A stretch of DNA of 54,486 nt. Origin: Polyangiaceae bacterium. Lineage in GTDB: Bacteria; Myxococcota_A; Polyangia; Polyangiales; Polyangiaceae. The stretch is from NCBI GenBank assembly GCA_016933275.1, contig JAFGBI010000036.1:1-54486 (forward strand), read 5' to 3'. Below are positions 52,541 to 54,486 of this stretch, piece by piece (the stretch's first letter is position 1; each line of letters begins with the position of its first letter). The notes below the pieces were generated by a model. That model searched no databases. It was not told the origin of the DNA and was given only the letters and a program-made list of their open reading frames with translations. The translations under genes were made by a program, and so were the position numbers.

Positions 52541-53641
52541 TCAGTTCTGGCCGCGGCCGCCGACTCCCTTGGTGTCCGCAGCGATCGCCCTCGGGGCTTC
52601 CTTCGGACGGAGGGAGCGCGTGGCCCTGCCGGCGAGCCAGAGCTCTGAGTTGCCCATCTCCTGGAGCTCCTTCTGGAGCTCGGCCTGGTAGTCCGGGCCA
52701 CCCGTGGACTCGAGGACGCGGGCAGTCTCCTTGCCGCTCGCCACCCGATCGTAAAGCCAGTGGAAGACCGGGAGCACAGCCGCCTTGAACCGCGGGCGCC
52801 AGTCGAGCGCGCCGCGCTGCGCGGTGGCCGAGCAGTTGGAGTACATCCAATCCATACCGTTCTCGCCGACGAGGCGGATGAGGCTCTCGGTGAGCTCCTC
52901 CACCGTCTCGTTGAAGGCCTCGCTCGGACTGTGACCGTTGGCGCGCAGGACCTCGTACTGGGCCTCCATGATCCCGGCGAGGGCTCCCATCAGCACGCCG
53001 CGCTCCCCGGTGAGGTCGCTGTAGACCTCCTGCCGAAAGGTCGTGGGGAAGAGGTAGCCCGAGCCCACGCCGATCCCAAGGGCGATGCAGCGCTCGCGAG
53101 CCCTGCCTGTGGCGTCCTGCTCGACGGCGAAGCTCGAGTTGATTCCCGCGCCGGAGAGGAAGTTGCGACGGACGTTGAGCCCCGAACCCTTCGGCGCGAC
53201 GAGGATCACGTCGACGTTCTCCGGCGGGACCACGCCCGTCTGATCCTGGTAGACGATCGAGAACCCGTGGCTGAAGTAGAGGGCGTCGCCCGCCTTGAGG
53301 CGCGGCTTGATCACCGGCCAGATCGCCTTCTGCGCCGCATCGGACACCAGCATCTTGACGATGGTGCCCTTCTCCGCCGCCTCCTCGATGTCGAAGAGGG
53401 TCTTGCCCGGCTCCCAGCCGTCGGCGACGGCGCGATCCCAGTCGCGCTGGATCTTCTTGGCCTGCCCAACGATGATGCTAAACCCGTTGTCGCGGAGATT
53501 CAGCGCCTGCGCGGGGCCCTGCACGCCGTAGCCGATGACCGCGATGGTCTCCTGTTTCAGGACCTCGAGAGCCCTGGTCATCGGGAACTCTTCCCGGGTG
53601 ACGACCTCTTCCTTCACTCCGCCGAAATCGATGATTGCCAT
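52541..53641 (-). CDS. ilvC: Ketol-acid reductoisomerase
   Basis: IlvC carries out the second step of valine and isoleucine synthesis with NADPH and magnesium. The 366 residues begin MAIIDFGGVKEEVV. The dinucleotide motif is GYGVQG (37-42). The catalytic His is His125 (SHGFSIVY). Metal-ligand motifs are in SDLTGERGVLMG and NETVEE. The sequence follows the fungal/Bacteroidetes-like branch (VGQAKKIQRDWDRAVADGW, DAAQKAIWPVIKPRLKAG, VAPKGSGLNVRRNFL) more than the common short bacterial class. The ~25-residue C-terminal tail is basic. ilvB and ilvN are not adjacent. Confidence 0.95.
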   Translation of the reverse strand: MAIIDFGGVKEEVVTREEFPMTRALEVLKQETIAVIGYGVQGPAQALNLRDNGFSIIVGQAKKIQRDWDRAVADGWEPGKTLFDIEEAAEKGTIVKMLVSDAAQKAIWPVIKPRLKAGDALYFSHGFSIVYQDQTGVVPPENVDVILVAPKGSGLNVRRNFLSGAGINSSFAVEQDATGRARERCIALGIGVGSGYLFPTTFRQEVYSDLTGERGVLMGALAGIMEAQYEVLRANGHSPSEAFNETVEELTESLIRLVGENGMDWMYSNCSATAQRGALDWRPRFKAAVLPVFHWLYDRVASGKETARVLESTGGPDYQAELQKELQEMGNSELWLAGRATRSLRPKEAPRAIAADTKGVGGRGQN

Positions 53642-53847
53642 GCTGCTCTAGTCTCCGTGGCGCCCGGGGGGGCGATCTCGGCACCGGCACGCGGATCCGC
53701 ACCGGCCGAGCCGTCACAACCTCGGGGACGGGCCTTCTACCACCATTTCGGCCCCGCTCTACGCATCGGGGGCGCGTTTTTCGCGAAACGCACCCAAGAG
53801 GGCCGTTGGCGGCGGATCCGCCTCCGAGATCCGGTGGATATTCGCTG

Positions 53848-53962
53848 GAGCGCCGATCAGGTTGCCGACAGCAACGGCAGCGCTGGAAACGCGTCCGTGG
53901 GAGGCGAGGACGCGTTTCCAGCGCTGCCTCTGGCGAGGTCTGCTGCCGGTTCGGTGCTCTAG
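53848..53962 (+). repeat. Dispersed hairpin repeat R1, copy C
   Basis: It is similar to 47331-47447 along its full length. A perfect 21-bp inverted repeat (53876-53896 with 53908-53928) around an 11-nt loop forms the core, and outer arms (agcgccga with tcggtgct) add a weaker stem. It ends in gctctag and runs straight into R3 with no R2 between. Confidence 0.85.
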
Positions 53963-53999
53963 GTTGTTGATTTGACGCAGCAATCAACCTGATTGCTGC
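53963..53999 (+). repeat. Hairpin repeat R3, copy C
   Basis: It matches 47620-47656, including the perfect 10-bp stem with loop acc (53977-53999). Here it directly follows R1, showing the uninterrupted arrangement. Confidence 0.85.
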
Positions 54000-54255
54000 T
54001 CCAGGGCACCTCCCGGCGTTCCCTCGCGCACCGAGACCCCGGGGCGGCGGTCCGGTTCGTCGGCCGATGCGCGATGGCCTTCGCTCCGGCTGGTCCTCCG
54101 CGAGCGCCCAAGCACTGGGGCGGCAAACCAAGTTGGGAAACCTCCCCACCATCACGTCGTACTCCTCCGGAAGAGAGCGCTCGCTACCTTGGCCTGGCTT
54201 CCGCTCGTGACGAGACCCGCCCTTCCCGCCGGCTCCGAGCAACCCCCCAGAAAGA

Positions 54256-54294
54256 GCGACGGTGGCCGGGAAGCAGCGTGCCCCGCGGCCACCG
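54256..54294 (-). terminator. Possible terminator of the partial Gly-rich gene
   Basis: A perfect 9-bp stem (cggtggccg at 54260-54268 with cggccaccg at 54286-54294), read on the minus strand, is followed by the weakly T-rich tcgctctttctg. It lies ~38 bp after the stop of the partial gene ending at 54332. Confidence 0.45.
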
Positions 54295-54331
54295 CGCGAC
54301 CGGCCGTCGCCGTCTCCGGCATGGCGATGCG

Positions 54332-54486
54332 TCAGCCCAAGCCGGCCGTGCCCGCGCTCGGCACGCCCGCGACTCCGCCCACGCCAGGCATACCCGCCGC
54401 GCCGCCCTCGCTCGGCGTGCCCGCGCCGCCGCCCTCGCTCGGCGTGCCCGCGCCGCCGCCCTCGCTCGGCGTGCCCGCGCCGCCGC
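54332..54486 (-). CDS. 3' end of a Gly-rich repeat protein (partial at window edge)
   Basis: On the minus strand a frame that is open from the window edge encodes repeated GGAGTPSEG nonapeptides, then GGAAGMPGVGGVAGVPSAGT and AGLG, and stops at TGA (54332-54334). The DNA unit is 27 bp and is nearly identical between copies. It looks like the C-terminal low-complexity tail of a surface or lipoprotein of the kind seen twice elsewhere in the window. The upstream part lies outside. Confidence 0.6.
   Translation of the reverse strand, partial: GGAGTPSEGGGAGTPSEGGGAGTPSEGGAAGMPGVGGVAGVPSAGTAGLG
54401..54486 (-). repeat. 27-bp tandem repeat, about three copies, continuing past the window end
   Basis: Near-exact 27-bp units encode GGAGTPSEG in the partial minus-strand gene. 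The array reaches the last base of the window, so its full length is not visible. Confidence 0.85.

Larger units (their letters stand above)
53642..54331. other. 690-bp non-coding region with repeat copies
   Basis: No convincing gene was found. It holds the ilvC leader (53642-53847; a short hairpin at 53775-53792 and the palindrome ggcggatccgcc near 53810), repeat R1-R3 at 53848-53999, and a terminator-like hairpin at 54256-54294. The rest (54000-54255) shows nothing I recognise. Open frames here are short and arginine/proline-rich. Confidence 0.6.

Noticed and set aside
53478..54242. A 254-codon minus-strand frame upstream of ilvC
   Set aside because: It covers repeat R1-R3 and the ilvC N-terminus in another register, and its composition is Arg/Pro-rich.

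Overview
The window is GC-rich, densely coded DNA, most likely from a member of the Myxococcota (Polyangia-like 'deltaproteobacteria'). The pointers are lipoproteins with long Thr-Gly-Gly repeats, a MYXO-CTERM-like tail on a large surface protein, a Ras-like MglA-family GTPase, ankyrin and Cys-rich repeat lipoproteins, an ECF sigma factor run together with envelope proteins, and many GTG starts coupled to the previous stop in a GTGA overlap. No phage, integrase, transposase or CRISPR array was seen, so this reads as chromosome.

Layout. 1-4.1 kb: a 5'-truncated ankyrin + formylglycine-generating-enzyme-like protein facing two minus-strand envelope genes (a surface-repeat protein and an ankyrin lipoprotein). 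4.1-5.9 kb: a gene-poor stretch with a decayed gene fragment, 15-bp tandem repeats and a broken DUF4397-like lipoprotein gene. 5.9-9.7 kb: a tightly overlapping minus-strand operon (outer-membrane-type protein, ECF sigma factor, membrane-anchored helical-repeat protein, TGG-repeat lipoprotein). 9.8-18.6 kb: [NiFe]-hydrogenase maturation genes in two facing blocks, hypCDE (+) and unknown gene-hypA-hypB (-), separated by a 1394-residue lipoprotein with 22 Cys-rich repeats. hypF and the hydrogenase subunits are not in the window.

18.8-28.2 kb: an M16-like protein without catalytic residues, a class II ribonucleotide reductase, a small lipoprotein, and a minus-strand operon of MglA-like GTPase, PocR-like histidine kinase and ThiL. 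28.3-36.1 kb: housekeeping genes (argH, thrH, hflX, fabH, typA) and a cupin regulator. 36.1-41.5 kb: a lipoprotein with two Tudor-knot-like domains, a CPBP protease, nadB, etfBA and tRNA-Pro(CGG). 41.6-47.3 kb: a GYF_2-domain membrane protein, a REC-XRE response regulator and a subtilase-fold surface protein that has lost its catalytic residues. 47.3-54.5 kb: two envelope genes, a convincing mutH, an L,D-transpeptidase lipoprotein, ilvC, and the 3' end of a Gly-rich repeat gene.

The least expected structure is a set of nested non-coding repeats. A ~170-bp unit (R2) occurs at 36658-36826 (inverted) and 47444-47619. At the second site it interrupts a hairpin element (R1) and its companion (R3), which lie directly joined at 53848-53999. 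One R2 copy ends one base before the start codon of the Tudor-knot lipoprotein gene.
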